Below, in pieces: positions 8,629 through 18,081 of a DNA stretch of 64,000 bases; the stretch's first letter is position 1, and every line of letters begins with the position of its first letter. This stretch comes from Bacteroidota bacterium (GTDB lineage: Bacteria; Bacteroidota; Rhodothermia; Balneolales; HLUCCA01). Location of the stretch: positions 124,001 to 188,000 of the forward strand of contig JAFIEZ010000018.1 in assembly GCA_020832235.1 (NCBI GenBank), given 5' to 3'. The translations under genes were made by a program, and so were the position numbers. The notes below the pieces were generated by a model. That model saw nothing but the letters and a program-made list of their open reading frames with translations, did not search any database and was not told the origin of the DNA.

Positions 8629-11600
8629 TCAGCTCGTTAATAGATCACGCCTTGGACTGTAGACAAATGGATTTGCCTGATGTGCAAGCAGATAGAATTT
8701 AGCAGCTTCATCCCTGTTACCACTGAGTTTGTGTAAATCAGCCGTAATTTTGAAAAGCTCGGGGTGAGCCGGACGTTCTTCAATGAGTCGGTTGAGCAAT
8801 ACAGCAGCCTCTTCCAGCTTTTTATCTCCCATCAGAATGCGTAGCTGCAGTAACCGAAATTCGAAATGTTTGCGTGAATCGGGTAACTCATTCAGATACT
8901 TCTCCCCGCGCGAATAGATATGTTTACGGTAGTAAAAATCGATGAGTTCATGGCGTAGTTGATCATCCAGATCCAGATCATCCAGTTGCTGTTCGAGCTG
9001 ACGCAGTACATCGCGCAGGTCCAGCACCATCATTAAACGGATGAGAGCATACAAATCGCTTCTTGCATGACGCGACTGAACGATTTCATGGCGTGTCTCA
9101 CTGGTAAGTAGTCGCTGCGCCAGCTGAACCATCTCCTTTTCGGGATAGAACGGGTTAATCGTTTCACTGATGGTAATCAGCTGAAAAATGGGAGATGCTT
9201 CCTCACCGAAGTACGGAATTTTAGGGGCAGACTGCCACTTTTCGTTAAATTGCGCGAGATTTTTCCAAAATTGAGGTCCATTAGGTTCAATTCCCAAAAC
9301 AGCGGAGGTTGCACCACCGCGATGATCAACACCTATACCCCGCGCGATGGCCACTTTCCTCCCGCGATTTCTGATTTGCTGGCAGAAGTCAACATCTTCA
9401 AAATATGCGGCTTCAAAACGTTCATCGAACCGCACGCCCGCGTTCCGACGAATGAGCATGGCAAAACTATCTACATAATCCGCATAACGGAGTGATTCGG
9501 CATCGCTTTCCGGCTGATGCATACGTTGCTCGGGATTTAGCGAAACCCCGGCTACCGGTCCCATCACATCTATATCGTCAAAAATATCCATTAAGTCGGC
9601 AAGCTGCCCCGGTGCGTCACTGTTTACGTGTACATCGTTGTGCATAACAAACACATACTCGCCTCTGGCAACATCAATCCCTTGATTTATGGCCGCTGCA
9701 AAACCCTTATTCTCTGGATTTGTGATCACACGGATATTCATGAACCGGTCTTTTCTGAGCTGATTCAGATATCGGTAGGTTTCATCGAGGCTGGCGTTAT
9801 CAACTACAATGAGTTCTCTGTCGGGCAGTACGCTATGTCTTGACAAGGCAATAAAGGCCGCCTCAAGCAGGCGTTTCCCGTCGCCGGTGGTTGGAACAAC
9901 GACAGATATTCTCGTTTCCGAAGGATCGGTGACCGTAACCGGTTTTGATTTAAAAGCAATGGTTTGACTCAGATCAGTATTATTTTCCTGAGTATCGTTA
10001 TGAGGTGCTGTTTTGTCAGCGCTCGGCGTTGTATCGGTAATATCGCTCGCACGAGCATCCTGCGTTGTATCTGCAGCATCACCCTCGTCAAAGGCAGCAG
10101 CTTCGTCGGCAGGCAACGTCTCATCCGTTGAACTATCTTCGCCGGGGACCGAAGCTTTAGCGTCCGAGTCGGTTTCTGTCTGAGCTGAGGACGTACCGGA
10201 GGGCGTTCTTACATCTTCATCATCAGGCGATGCAGCCGATTTGGTCTCAATCGCAGCAGCAGAACCTTCCTCATGATCTGAGTTCGATAAGGTATCGGTT
10301 TCGGAGGCGGCACGGGTTAGCGACTTGGAAGTTGGTTCCTTACCATCGTTCTTTGCGATGGGTCTGGATGGAAATCGATCCTGATCATCGTCAATTAGTG
10401 CGGCCCGGCCTGATTGGTCGTCGGCAGGATCTACCACGAGAATCTTCTCTTTACGAATCTTGAAGTCCGTTAACCCGTTTTTCAGCTTGTGCTTGAGTTC
10501 AGCAGCCTCAACATAGCGCCTCATCCGCTCCAAAATGATAATTTTGATACGAACCAGGTCGATATCACCCGGATTCGACTCTATTGATACCGAAATCTCC
10601 TTAAGTGCAATGGGGAACTCCCCTTCAGCAAAAAGTTCTTCCAGACGTGGTTTCAACGCGTCAGCAACCGCAGAGTCTCCGGCATCAATTGTATTACCGG
10701 TGCGCTTGCCAAACGGCTGAAGCACATGGGTTTTTGCCGCTGCTGTGCTCACGCGTTGGTTTTCTGCAGAAGCAGAAGCAGGCTGGATAGGCTGTGTAGC
10801 GTTGGCTACGATGTCGTCCTTCTTGTCTACGGCAACTTCAGACGGGCCTGAAGGGTTCTCATCATCAACGTATTCAATAAATGCTGCCGTGTAGCGGGAA
10901 ATATCTGCTATGGGTTGAGGAGTTGCAGACGTGTCGTTGCCGCTCTTTTTTGAAATTATCGATGATGGTTTTAAGTCGGTGGTGTTTTGTAAATCACTGG
11001 AAGACTCCTCAGGGGCAATGGTACCTTCAGTGATAACACGACGAGCAACATCGTCATTGAGTAATCCATATCGCCGCAGCAATGCTTTGAACTCAAGCGT
11101 GGCTTTTCTGGCGGCATCCTTCCTTTTTTCGTCGATGGGATGTGTAAATGGGCTCACTTCAATAAATACGGTGCCGGAATTGTCTTCCGGTGTATTAGCA
11201 GGCTGCCATAGTAAACGAAATAACCACTCTAGTGCAAACCAACCATCCAAATAAGGATTAACAAACCACAGACGAGCGTCCATTCCACGGAGTTTGATCA
11301 GTATCTGATTATCATCGGGGAGGGAGGGTGAATCTGGGCGGATTTCACCGGGTGCCAAATCAAAATACTTATCATCAGAGGCGGGCCAGTCAAAACTGCC
11401 TGATACGGCAAAATGAGCATCGGAAGAACGGAGCTGCTGCAAGGCTACGCCAAGCGCATCATTATTCAGACTCGTAAATCCAGCCGGCATCCAGATTACA
11501 GGAGCGGAGCACTGGGGAATTACTTCCTGTATACTAAGCGCACGCCCCTGAACGGCAGCGTGTTCAAAAAAATACGTCTCTTCGTGCGAGTAATATTCAA

Positions 11601-11763
11601 TTACCGACCGTAAAGCATCGGCAGTTCCATCGGCAGAAGCATCATCAATAACGCAAACTTCGAACGGACCGGTTAGATTTCCATACACGGCTGTAAGAGT
11701 TTGCTCAGCGAGCTCTCGTTGATTTCTGAAATATAAAATAATAGAAACGTTGTTCGTCTTCAC
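8629..11763 (-). CDS. Large glycosyltransferase: two GT-A (family 2) domains joined by a long acidic linker, plus TPR-like tail
   Basis: A 1044-residue soluble protein. Residues 1-230 form a GT2-like domain (VSIILYFRNQRELAEQ, then VIDDASADGT). Residues ~260-610 are mostly low-complexity and rich in Asp, Glu, Ser, Thr and Ala, interrupted by a short helical block (~370-440). Residues ~620-860 are a complete-looking GT2 domain: ISVVVPTTGDG, IVVDNASLDET, NKGFAAAINQGI, a DxD-like VMHNDVHV and YFEDVDFCQQIRNRG. The last ~170 residues are helical repeats (LEEAAVLLNRLIEERPAHPEL, AAKFYLLAHQANP) of TPR type. Likely a surface-polysaccharide or protein glycosyltransferase; donor and acceptor are unknown. 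The first domain lacks an evident DxD motif and may be catalytically inert. No glycan biosynthesis genes adjoin it. Confidence 0.8.
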   Translation of the reverse strand: MKTNNVSIILYFRNQRELAEQTLTAVYGNLTGPFEVCVIDDASADGTADALRSVIEYYSHEETYFFEHAAVQGRALSIQEVIPQCSAPVIWMPAGFTSLNNDALGVALQQLRSSDAHFAVSGSFDWPASDDKYFDLAPGEIRPDSPSLPDDNQILIKLRGMDARLWFVNPYLDGWFALEWLFRLLWQPANTPEDNSGTVFIEVSPFTHPIDEKRKDAARKATLEFKALLRRYGLLNDDVARRVITEGTIAPEESSSDLQNTTDLKPSSIISKKSGNDTSATPQPIADISRYTAAFIEYVDDENPSGPSEVAVDKKDDIVANATQPIQPASASAENQRVSTAAAKTHVLQPFGKRTGNTIDAGDSAVADALKPRLEELFAEGEFPIALKEISVSIESNPGDIDLVRIKIIILERMRRYVEAAELKHKLKNGLTDFKIRKEKILVVDPADDQSGRAALIDDDQDRFPSRPIAKNDGKEPTSKSLTRAASETDTLSNSDHEEGSAAAIETKSAASPDDEDVRTPSGTSSAQTETDSDAKASVPGEDSSTDETLPADEAAAFDEGDAADTTQDARASDITDTTPSADKTAPHNDTQENNTDLSQTIAFKSKPVTVTDPSETRISVVVPTTGDGKRLLEAAFIALSRHSVLPDRELIVVDNASLDETYRYLNQLRKDRFMNIRVITNPENKGFAAAINQGIDVARGEYVFVMHNDVHVNSDAPGQLADLMDIFDDIDVMGPVAGVSLNPEQRMHQPESDAESLRYADYVDSFAMLIRRNAGVRFDERFEAAYFEDVDFCQQIRNRGRKVAIARGIGVDHRGGATSAVLGIEPNGPQFWKNLAQFNEKWQSAPKIPYFGEEASPIFQLITISETINPFYPEKEMVQLAQRLLTSETRHEIVQSRHARSDLYALIRLMMVLDLRDVLRQLEQQLDDLDLDDQLRHELIDFYYRKHIYSRGEKYLNELPDSRKHFEFRLLQLRILMGDKKLEEAAVLLNRLIEERPAHPELFKITADLHKLSGNRDEAAKFYLLAHQANPFVYSPRRDLLTS

Positions 11764-11796
11764 CGCAGTGTTTCAAATCCCCTTTTAGATCATTTT

Positions 11797-11836
11797 TACG
11801 ACATACAACATGATAACGTATTTGTTCTATGTCGTA
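11797..11836. promoter_or_regulatory. Inverted repeat upstream of the glycosyltransferase gene
   Basis: TACGACATA and TATGTCGTA are perfect 9-bp arms; pairing continues inward with AACA/TGTT after one mismatch. The element lies 34-73 bp before the glycosyltransferase start and after the symporter stop on the minus strand. It could be an operator or an intercistronic hairpin. Confidence 0.4.
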
Positions 11837-11869
11837 TTTTGGTATCTGACCGCACCACCTGTTGCACTC

Positions 11870-11883
11870 GCGATTATAATCGC
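11870..11883. promoter_or_regulatory. 14-bp perfect palindrome
   Basis: GCGATTATAATCGC is a perfect palindrome in the same 239-bp spacer between the symporter stop and the glycosyltransferase start. It is short enough to be an operator half-turn pair; no cognate regulator is known. Confidence 0.35.
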
Positions 11884-12002
11884 AGCTTTTTCAGAAAATA
11901 TGCAGGTGACTGCCCTGCACGCCGCCCACTGAAATGGTTGATACGGAGCCGTGGCGAGAAACCAGCTGGCTCCCCGCACGAACTTGAAATATACACAGAA
12001 GT

Positions 12003-13817
12003 TTATTCTTGCTCTAATGGTGTATCGAAGCCGCGACGAGTTAAGTCCCGATAAATATAGTAGGCAGCAGCGGCAGCTAATGTCAAGCATCCGAACGCAC
12101 TAAGGTAGTTTGCAAGCAGAAGGTGACCTACGCCGAAGAGCACCATATACACCAGAATCACGCCGGCAATCCAGTCGAGAGCTAACGGAAGCAGTGCACT
12201 GTCGGGTTCCACTGCTGGATTTCGCAGCGCTACGGGTTTCCACCCTCCTCCGCCAGGACGGACCTTACGGTAGAAATGATCCAGTTTAGCCGCATCCGTG
12301 GGCTTCGTCAGAAACGTTGCCAACACCCATACCACCGTCGTTATGGCTACTACCGAAAACAGATTCACCGGAAACGGCTCCGTAATACCGGGCACATTTA
12401 CGCCAAAAAGCACCAGAATCACTAAAAAAATGGGGGCCAGAGTAGCGGTAAGTTCGCTCCAGGCATTCACCCGCCACCAATACCAGCGCAGAATAAGCAC
12501 CAGTCCGAGACCTGCTGATGCGGTAATCACCAGTCCCCAGGCCTGTTTTATAGATTCGAGCTGCGTTGTTACCAGGAAGGCGATAACAGCCAGTACGAAG
12601 GTCACAATGCGAGAAATAAATACATAATGCTTTTCCGACTGACCTGGTTTTATGAATCGCCTCCAGAAATCGTTGATCAGGTAGGATGTTCCCCAGTTCA
12701 GATGGGCGGCAAAAGTGGAGGTAAACGCAGCGATGAAAGCAGCAAACAACAGGCCGAGTAACCCTGCCGGAAGCACATCTTTCATGACCATTACAAATCC
12801 TTCGCGGGAGTCGGCGAGGTCGGGATAGAGCACGAGCGAAACCAACGCAACCATGATCCACGGCCATGGACGAAGACAATAATGGGCAATGGTAAACCAA
12901 AGCGCCGCAAACATGGCATTTTTTTCGTCTTTGGCACTCATCATACGCTGTGCCACGTAACCTCCGCCACCGGGCTCTGCACCCGGATACCAGCTCGACC
13001 ACCACTGAACACCAATATAGGCCGTGAAGGCAGCCACGCTGAGTCCCAGCACACCGATACCCTCCGCTGCCTGACCAATGGTGGGTACAAACCGGAAGGT
13101 TTCTTCCGGGAGCGCCGCTTTGAGTCCGGCAATACCACCGATTTCGGGTGAGTTAACAGCGTATACAGCCAGAATGATGGTACCCGTCATGGCTATGGCA
13201 AACTGAAACATATCGGTCACCGCCACGCCAATGAGTCCGGAAGCCAGAGAATACAACGCCACAAATATGATGAAGAAACCGACGATGGCTAACGGTGCGC
13301 TGATGTGCATGCCCAGCAGTGTAAACGACTCTCTGCCGAACACGGTGACCCCCGGAAACAGTACGTTGACAATGGTTTCCATGGCCAGCGTAACCCACGC
13401 CAGAATAATCACATTCAGAAGGAGTCCGAAGTACACCGCTTTGATTCCCCTCAGCCAGGCGGCGGGCTTACCGTCGTATCGCAATTCAACAAACTCTACA
13501 TCGGTGAGCACACCGCTTCGCCTCCACAAACGGGCAAAGAAGAATACCGTAAGCATAGCTCCGAAGAGCATATTCCACCAGATCCAGTTACCGGCAATAC
13601 CATCGGCCGCTACGACCTCGGTTACCAGGAGCGGCGTATCGGCTGCAAAGGTTGTGGCTACCATGGAGGTCCCGATGACGTACCATTTCATATTTCTGCC
13701 CGACAGAAAAAACTCCGTGGTGTTTTTCCCGGCTCTTTTTGCAAAGTAAATGGCAATTGCAACGGTTACAACCAGATAAATAATTACCGAGAGCCAGTCG
13801 ATAAAAGCCAGATTCAT
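12003..13817 (-). CDS. Sodium:solute symporter (SSS family)
   Basis: A 604-residue polytopic membrane protein of the LeuT-fold SSS family. It opens with the diagnostic TM1 region and the cytoplasmic signature TEFFLSGRNMKWYVIG, followed by STATFA-type sodium-site residues (MVATTFAADTPL). About 13-14 hydrophobic helices follow, with a hydrophilic loop near residues 510-550 (FYRKVRPGGGGWKP) before the last two. Bacteroidota proteins with this FAADTPL variant are annotated only as Na+:solute symporters; sugar, carboxylate or amino acid could be the substrate. The gene is transcribed alone and divergently from the small lipoprotein at 14034. A pair of direct repeats lies ~96-131 bp upstream of its start. 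Confidence 0.88.
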   Translation of the reverse strand: MNLAFIDWLSVIIYLVVTVAIAIYFAKRAGKNTTEFFLSGRNMKWYVIGTSMVATTFAADTPLLVTEVVAADGIAGNWIWWNMLFGAMLTVFFFARLWRRSGVLTDVEFVELRYDGKPAAWLRGIKAVYFGLLLNVIILAWVTLAMETIVNVLFPGVTVFGRESFTLLGMHISAPLAIVGFFIIFVALYSLASGLIGVAVTDMFQFAIAMTGTIILAVYAVNSPEIGGIAGLKAALPEETFRFVPTIGQAAEGIGVLGLSVAAFTAYIGVQWWSSWYPGAEPGGGGYVAQRMMSAKDEKNAMFAALWFTIAHYCLRPWPWIMVALVSLVLYPDLADSREGFVMVMKDVLPAGLLGLLFAAFIAAFTSTFAAHLNWGTSYLINDFWRRFIKPGQSEKHYVFISRIVTFVLAVIAFLVTTQLESIKQAWGLVITASAGLGLVLILRWYWWRVNAWSELTATLAPIFLVILVLFGVNVPGITEPFPVNLFSVVAITTVVWVLATFLTKPTDAAKLDHFYRKVRPGGGGWKPVALRNPAVEPDSALLPLALDWIAGVILVYMVLFGVGHLLLANYLSAFGCLTLAAAAAYYIYRDLTRRGFDTPLEQE

Positions 13818-13912
13818 AGTGAAATACCTTAGGTGTTGGTGGGTGGCGCTTCAGACGCAGAACTGTAAATGACGATTGTAGATGAAGTTAGCAGAAGCAA
13901 GGGGTTTTTCAA

Positions 13913-13948
13913 ACCCGTATGAACGAATAAAATACCCGTATTCACGAA
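13913..13948. promoter_or_regulatory. Pair of 15-bp direct repeats, 21 bp apart
   Basis: ACCCGTATGAACGAA (13913) recurs as ACCCGTATTCACGAA (13934), 13 of 15 bases identical and exactly two helical turns apart. This spacing is usual for AraC-type or response-regulator dimers. It lies in the divergent spacer between the symporter and the small lipoprotein. Confidence 0.45.
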
Positions 13949-14033
13949 CAGTACGCGTCATTTCTAGGGAATTTCAATCTCTTATTGTACATTAAAATAC
14001 GTGCAACAACACATTTTTCTTCGCGGAGGTTAT

Positions 14034-14669
14034 ATGCTATTCAAACCTGTACTCTTTATACTGCTGCTTTTCGCTATAGCCTGCGGCCGTCAAACTCCTG
14101 GCCAGCAGGACGTTCAGCACCCCATTCGGGTAACAGCGTTCCCCATGCCGGATGAAGACCCTGAAATGGATGTTGCCGAGATGACAGTGCTGATGCGCAT
14201 CATGCCAGATGGCTCGGTAAATGAAGCCACTATTTTGCGTGGACGTGTGAGCGAGTCGTGGAATAATGCCGTGATCGATTCCCTGCTAACCTGGCGCTTT
14301 TCTGAGCTGGAAGGGGGGAACCCGGAAGGACGATGGCACCGGCGCGACATCAAAATTCAGTTCGAGGAGCCTTTCGAGTTTTACGGTGCCATCATCCGAA
14401 CAGATACCCGCGAAATTGCAGATTCCCTGCATCGGGTAATGAACCGTGTGCGTGACCTTGATGCAGAGCAAAACCGCTTCATGAATCAGCCTGAATTTGA
14501 TCTGGAGATGGTAGAACGCCATGACATTTCCAACTATCCGCATTTTATACGCAGGCAACTCCGCGCTCAGCGCCCCAACTCGGTAACCAGACCCTTGCTC
14601 TACGATGGCAGGTATATCCTTTTTTATCGTAAGCTCCATCCCGATGACCTCATTCAGCCACCGGCGTAA
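14034..14669 (+). CDS. Small lipoprotein with TonB C-terminal-like domain
   Basis: A 211-residue protein. The ATG at 14034 is preferred over an upstream GTG because a strong GGAGGT ribosome-binding site sits at 14025-14030 and the signal peptide begins there; the lipobox is AIAC (Cys ~18). Residues ~45-115 (MTVLMRIMPDGSVNEATILRGRVSESWNNAV, cited here only as pattern: strand, DGSV turn, helix) resemble the TonB C-terminal fold, as in VRFTVNKDGSV...VLRS proteins. The remainder is charged and helical with no known domain. Energy transduction to a TonB receptor is unlikely because the protein is lipid-anchored and short; a periplasmic partner role is possible. It converges on the permease gene with only 19 bp between stops. 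Confidence 0.6.
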   Translation: MLFKPVLFILLLFAIACGRQTPGQQDVQHPIRVTAFPMPDEDPEMDVAEMTVLMRIMPDGSVNEATILRGRVSESWNNAVIDSLLTWRFSELEGGNPEGRWHRRDIKIQFEEPFEFYGAIIRTDTREIADSLHRVMNRVRDLDAEQNRFMNQPEFDLEMVERHDISNYPHFIRRQLRAQRPNSVTRPLLYDGRYILFYRKLHPDDLIQPPA

Positions 14670-14688
14670 TTGGATCTTCTTTTATCGG

Positions 14689-16005
14689 TTAAACGGATTT
14701 TTTCTGAGAATCCATCCAAAAATAAACGAGGGCTCCTATGCCAAGGAAGGCGGCAGTAACGGCTACCGACACCAGGCTGACCGATATAAGCAGCCATGCG
14801 CAGATAATCATGGCGAGGCCCGGAATTACATAGCCCCCCATCAGACGAAAACGAGGTTCTCCCGTATCGGCAGCTCGGTCTTCTTTCCGAAGGGCCGGAA
14901 TTGTGGCAATACACAACATGTAAATCAGGATGCGAACCAAGGCACTGAGGGCAGCCAGCCATACAAATGATCCGTATACGGAAAGCACAAAAACGACAAC
15001 CGAGAAGAACAGAATAGATCCTACAGGCGTGTTGTAGGCAGGATGTACACGAGCAAAGAATTCAGGCAAGTTACCCTCCCGGGCCATGGCATAGCTTAAA
15101 CGCGGTGTGGTAAAAATGGTACTGGCCACATTCCCCCCTACCGAAACTACCACGCCCACCATTAGCAGAATTGCGCCGGTAGTTCCCATCATAGCATTGG
15201 CAACCTCCACCAGCGGGCGCTCCGTTGCGGCCAAACCGTCTCCCAGAACGGCATAGCTGGCGGCTTGAATAAGCGTGTAAAGTACGGTAACGGTAAGCAA
15301 CGCTCCGATGAGTGCTCTGGGCATATCTCTGACCGGATTTTTCGATTCACCGGCGGGTATTACCGCAGCCTCCCATCCTACAAAAGCGTAAATAACCAAC
15401 AGGGCTGCAGTGCCGAAAGTAGCCGAATCGGGTAAGGCCGTACCGGCGCTGATACCCAACGCTTCCGGACTCAGATACATAGCACCGCCAAGCACCAGTA
15501 CCAGCAAAGGGATGAATTTCAGCAGGGTGAGCACTCCCACGGAGGTCATGGCCTGACGCGTACCCATGATGTTTACCCAGGCCAGAAATCCTACAATCAA
15601 AAAGAGCGTTATGATGCGGCCAACTCCTCCGGTTACGCCCTCAAAGAAAAAACCCATGGTACTAACCAGCAGGTTTACGTTGGCAGCAAAGGCGGTCAGG
15701 CGGGCTACATAAAATGCCCACCCGGTTTGAAAACCCACGAAAGGACCAAATACACGGCGGGTGTATTGAATAGGTCCTCCGGTATTCTTGAAATAACTAG
15801 ATATCTCGGCAAAGCTGAGAATGACCGTAAACATGAGCATTCCGCATCCCAGAAAAAGCAGCGCACCGTATGGACCCATCAGTCCGGCAACTGCAGCAGG
15901 CGATCCGAAAATACCGGCGCCGATAAAACCGTTGATGGCCAGCAGCCAAATTCCACCTACCGTAAGTTGTCTTTTGAGAGGTTCGTTATCGCCGGATTGT
16001 GTCAT
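14689..16005 (-). CDS. Amino acid permease, APC superfamily
   Basis: A 438-residue inner-membrane transporter with about 12 helices. TM1 has the APC signature (FIGAGIFGSPAAVAG) whose unwound GAGIFG segment binds the substrate carboxyl and amino groups in this fold. Another conserved stretch, IYAFVGWEAAVIPAGE, corresponds to TM6. The family moves amino acids or polyamines, as proton symporters or antiporters. The gene is monocistronic, with a 519-bp spacer shared with the divergent transhydrogenase operon. The specific substrate cannot be told. Confidence 0.87.
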   Translation of the reverse strand: MTQSGDNEPLKRQLTVGGIWLLAINGFIGAGIFGSPAAVAGLMGPYGALLFLGCGMLMFTVILSFAEISSYFKNTGGPIQYTRRVFGPFVGFQTGWAFYVARLTAFAANVNLLVSTMGFFFEGVTGGVGRIITLFLIVGFLAWVNIMGTRQAMTSVGVLTLLKFIPLLVLVLGGAMYLSPEALGISAGTALPDSATFGTAALLVIYAFVGWEAAVIPAGESKNPVRDMPRALIGALLTVTVLYTLIQAASYAVLGDGLAATERPLVEVANAMMGTTGAILLMVGVVVSVGGNVASTIFTTPRLSYAMAREGNLPEFFARVHPAYNTPVGSILFFSVVVFVLSVYGSFVWLAALSALVRILIYMLCIATIPALRKEDRAADTGEPRFRLMGGYVIPGLAMIICAWLLISVSLVSVAVTAAFLGIGALVYFWMDSQKKSV

Positions 16006-16524
16006 GTAGATTAAGGTTTGATTTCGTCAACGTTACCAGTTGGTGTTGGATTTCCATATTTAACAGGTGCAAGATACAGGTACAGTTTCATACTGCTAAG
16101 GTGGCATTACATTCTGCTGTGAAAGTGATGCGCCAGAGATGTCCCTATAAAAAGCAGAATTTGTCGGAAAAAACAGGATTAAAATGTAAAGTTTATAAAA
16201 AAACCCGATATAAAAGGGCTTCCACTATTTTGGCAAAGCTTTTAAAAAGCATTAAGTTATCTATGCGATATCTGCAGCGCTACATGTGGCAGACAACCAG
16301 GTTTTATGCTTGGATAAGAGCAATGTGTACGGATGTTTTTTAGGTGTCTTCACAAGGAAATACTGCCTGATATTACCGGTTTCAGCATACGCATATTTAC
16401 CATGATGCATTGAAACTGATGTCTTACAGAACTTGTTCACATGTAGGAAAAGAATTTTAAAGACGGTATTTATGAGGCGGATGTCTCGTGAATATATAGA
16501 ATATTTTTATTGCCAGAGGTAAAC
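16006..16524. other. Divergent intergenic region, permease / transhydrogenase
   Basis: 519 bp without a convincing gene. It must hold promoters for the permease (-) and the pnt operon (+). It is AT-rich in its middle (16160-16260) with the short dyad GCTTTTAAAAAGC at about 16238-16250. I found no clear -7 box, riboswitch or terminator. Confidence 0.5.
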
Positions 16525-17664
16525 ATGATTATTGTAGGAGTACCGAAAGAAACCGTTAAAGGCGAAAAGCGGGTAGCCCTGAATCCCGATATAGCCGCAC
16601 AGATTATGAAACTGGGTGCCGAAGTACGCATTGAAAAAGGCGCCGGTGCAGCTGCTCATTTTACGGATGAAGCCTATGAAGCTGTTGGGGTGAAACTGGT
16701 GGATGATGCCATTACCGGCAGCGATATCGTACTTAAAGTGCAGAAACCCGATGCGGCTCAGGTAGCCGCCATGAAAGAAGGTGCTGTACTGGTGAGCTTC
16801 CTGTGGGCCGCTCAAAACCGCGAGCTCATCGACCTGCTCAACAAGCATAACATTACCGCTCTGGGGATGGAGGCCGTGCCCCGCATTACTCGTGCGCAAA
16901 AAATGGATGCGCTCTCGTCTATGAGTTCTATTGCCGGTTACAAAGCCGTGCTGCTTGGAGCCGACAATCTGGGCAAATACCTGCCTATGATGATGACCGC
17001 CGCCGGAACCATTGCTCCGGCCAAAGTACTCATCGTTGGTGCCGGAGTAGCCGGACTTCAGGCCATTGCTACCGCACGCAGACTGGGTGCAGTGGTAGAA
17101 GCCTTCGATGTACGTCCCGCCGTGAAAGAACAGGTAGAAAGTCTCGGAGCCAAATTCGTAGACATCCCGCTGGCAGAGGAAGATCAGCAGACCGAAACCA
17201 AGGGCGGTTATGCCAAGGAACTCTCGGAGGCCAGCAAGCAGCTGCAGAAGGAAGCCATGCACGAGCGGGTTATCGCCTCAGATATTGTCATAACCACGGC
17301 ACTCATTCCGGGCAAACCTGCACCCAAGCTCATATTTAAAGAAACCGTGGCCCAGATGGCGGCCGGATCGGTTATTGTTGACCTTGCTGCCGAGCAAGGC
17401 GGCAACTGTGAGCTAACCAAGGCCGATGAGGTGGTAATTTCGAACAACGTGAAGATTTTAGGTCCTACCAATTTGCCTGCCGAACTTTCCCTTCACTCCT
17501 CCCAGCTGTATGCACGCAACGTATTCGCCCTGCTGCAGCTGATACTCAGCGAAGAAGGCATCCGACTGGACTTTGAAGACCAGGTTATTCATGAAACAAC
17601 CGTAACCCACGACGGACAGGTGCATAGTCCTGTCATTCGAGGACTATTGGGACTAGACGGTTAA
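16525..17664 (+). CDS. pntAA: Proton-translocating NAD(P) transhydrogenase, alpha-1 subunit
   Basis: A 379-residue soluble NAD(H)-binding subunit (domain I). The N-terminal half begins IIVGVPKET and the Rossmann half carries GAGVAGLQAIATARRLGA followed by EAFDVRP, the acidic residue that selects NAD over NADP. The RARKMDALSS-type mobile region (RAQKMDALSS) is present. With the next two genes it forms the inner-membrane enzyme that uses the proton gradient to make NADPH from NADH. The ATG at 16525 is chosen because AGAGG precedes it at 16515-16519 and the protein then starts as in the family; a TTG at 16510 is less likely. Confidence 0.95.
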   Translation: MIIVGVPKETVKGEKRVALNPDIAAQIMKLGAEVRIEKGAGAAAHFTDEAYEAVGVKLVDDAITGSDIVLKVQKPDAAQVAAMKEGAVLVSFLWAAQNRELIDLLNKHNITALGMEAVPRITRAQKMDALSSMSSIAGYKAVLLGADNLGKYLPMMMTAAGTIAPAKVLIVGAGVAGLQAIATARRLGAVVEAFDVRPAVKEQVESLGAKFVDIPLAEEDQQTETKGGYAKELSEASKQLQKEAMHERVIASDIVITTALIPGKPAPKLIFKETVAQMAAGSVIVDLAAEQGGNCELTKADEVVISNNVKILGPTNLPAELSLHSSQLYARNVFALLQLILSEEGIRLDFEDQVIHETTVTHDGQVHSPVIRGLLGLDG

Positions 17665-17790
17665 TGTGAATGTGGGTCGCCGGCGCTGGTGACGGAACAC
17701 AGGCAAACCATTTAACCACCGGGCGTTACGCTCCAAAGCTCGTGGTTCTAACGAATCACAAAATTTTCAGAACACAAGAAAAAATCGAAT

Positions 17791-18081
17791 ATGGAACCCT
17801 TACTCGTAAATCTTTTCATCTTTGTGCTGGCGTGTTTCGTCGGTTTTGAGGTGATTTCCAAAGTGCCCACCACCCTGCATACCCCGCTGATGTCGGGTGC
17901 CAATGCCATTTCCGGAATTACCCTGATTGGCGCACTCATCGTGGCCGGATCTGCCGGTGAGACGCTGGGCACCTGGATTGGCCTGGCTGCTATCATTTTT
18001 GCTACCATCAACGTGATTGGCGGATTTATGGTGACCGACCGCATGCTGGAAATGTTCAAGAAAAAGGATGGAGATAAATAA
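17791..18081 (+). CDS. pntAB: NAD(P) transhydrogenase, alpha-2 membrane subunit
   Basis: A 96-residue protein with three membrane helices (LFIFVLACFVGFEVI; SGITLIGALIVAG; IIFATINVIGGF), the size and pattern of the short membrane subunit in three-subunit transhydrogenases such as that of Rhodospirillum. A conserved segment before TM2, VPTTLHTPLMSGANAISG, is diagnostic. It lies 126 bp after alpha-1 and its stop overlaps the start of the beta gene by one base (TAATG), so translation of the two is coupled. Confidence 0.94.
   Translation: MEPLLVNLFIFVLACFVGFEVISKVPTTLHTPLMSGANAISGITLIGALIVAGSAGETLGTWIGLAAIIFATINVIGGFMVTDRMLEMFKKKDGDK

Noticed and set aside
12286-13005. 239-codon minus-strand frame inside the symporter gene
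   Set aside because: It is another frame of the sodium:solute symporter, with a Cys/Arg-rich composition typical of shadow frames.
14286-14639. Minus-strand frame opposite the TonB-C-like lipoprotein
   Set aside because: No start signal and no recognisable pattern, whereas the plus-strand gene has a GGAGGT site and lipobox.
15999-16343. 114-codon open frame in the permease/pnt spacer
   Set aside because: It overlaps the permease start, has an odd Cys/Trp/Lys-rich composition, no ribosome-binding site and no hydrophobic or domain pattern.
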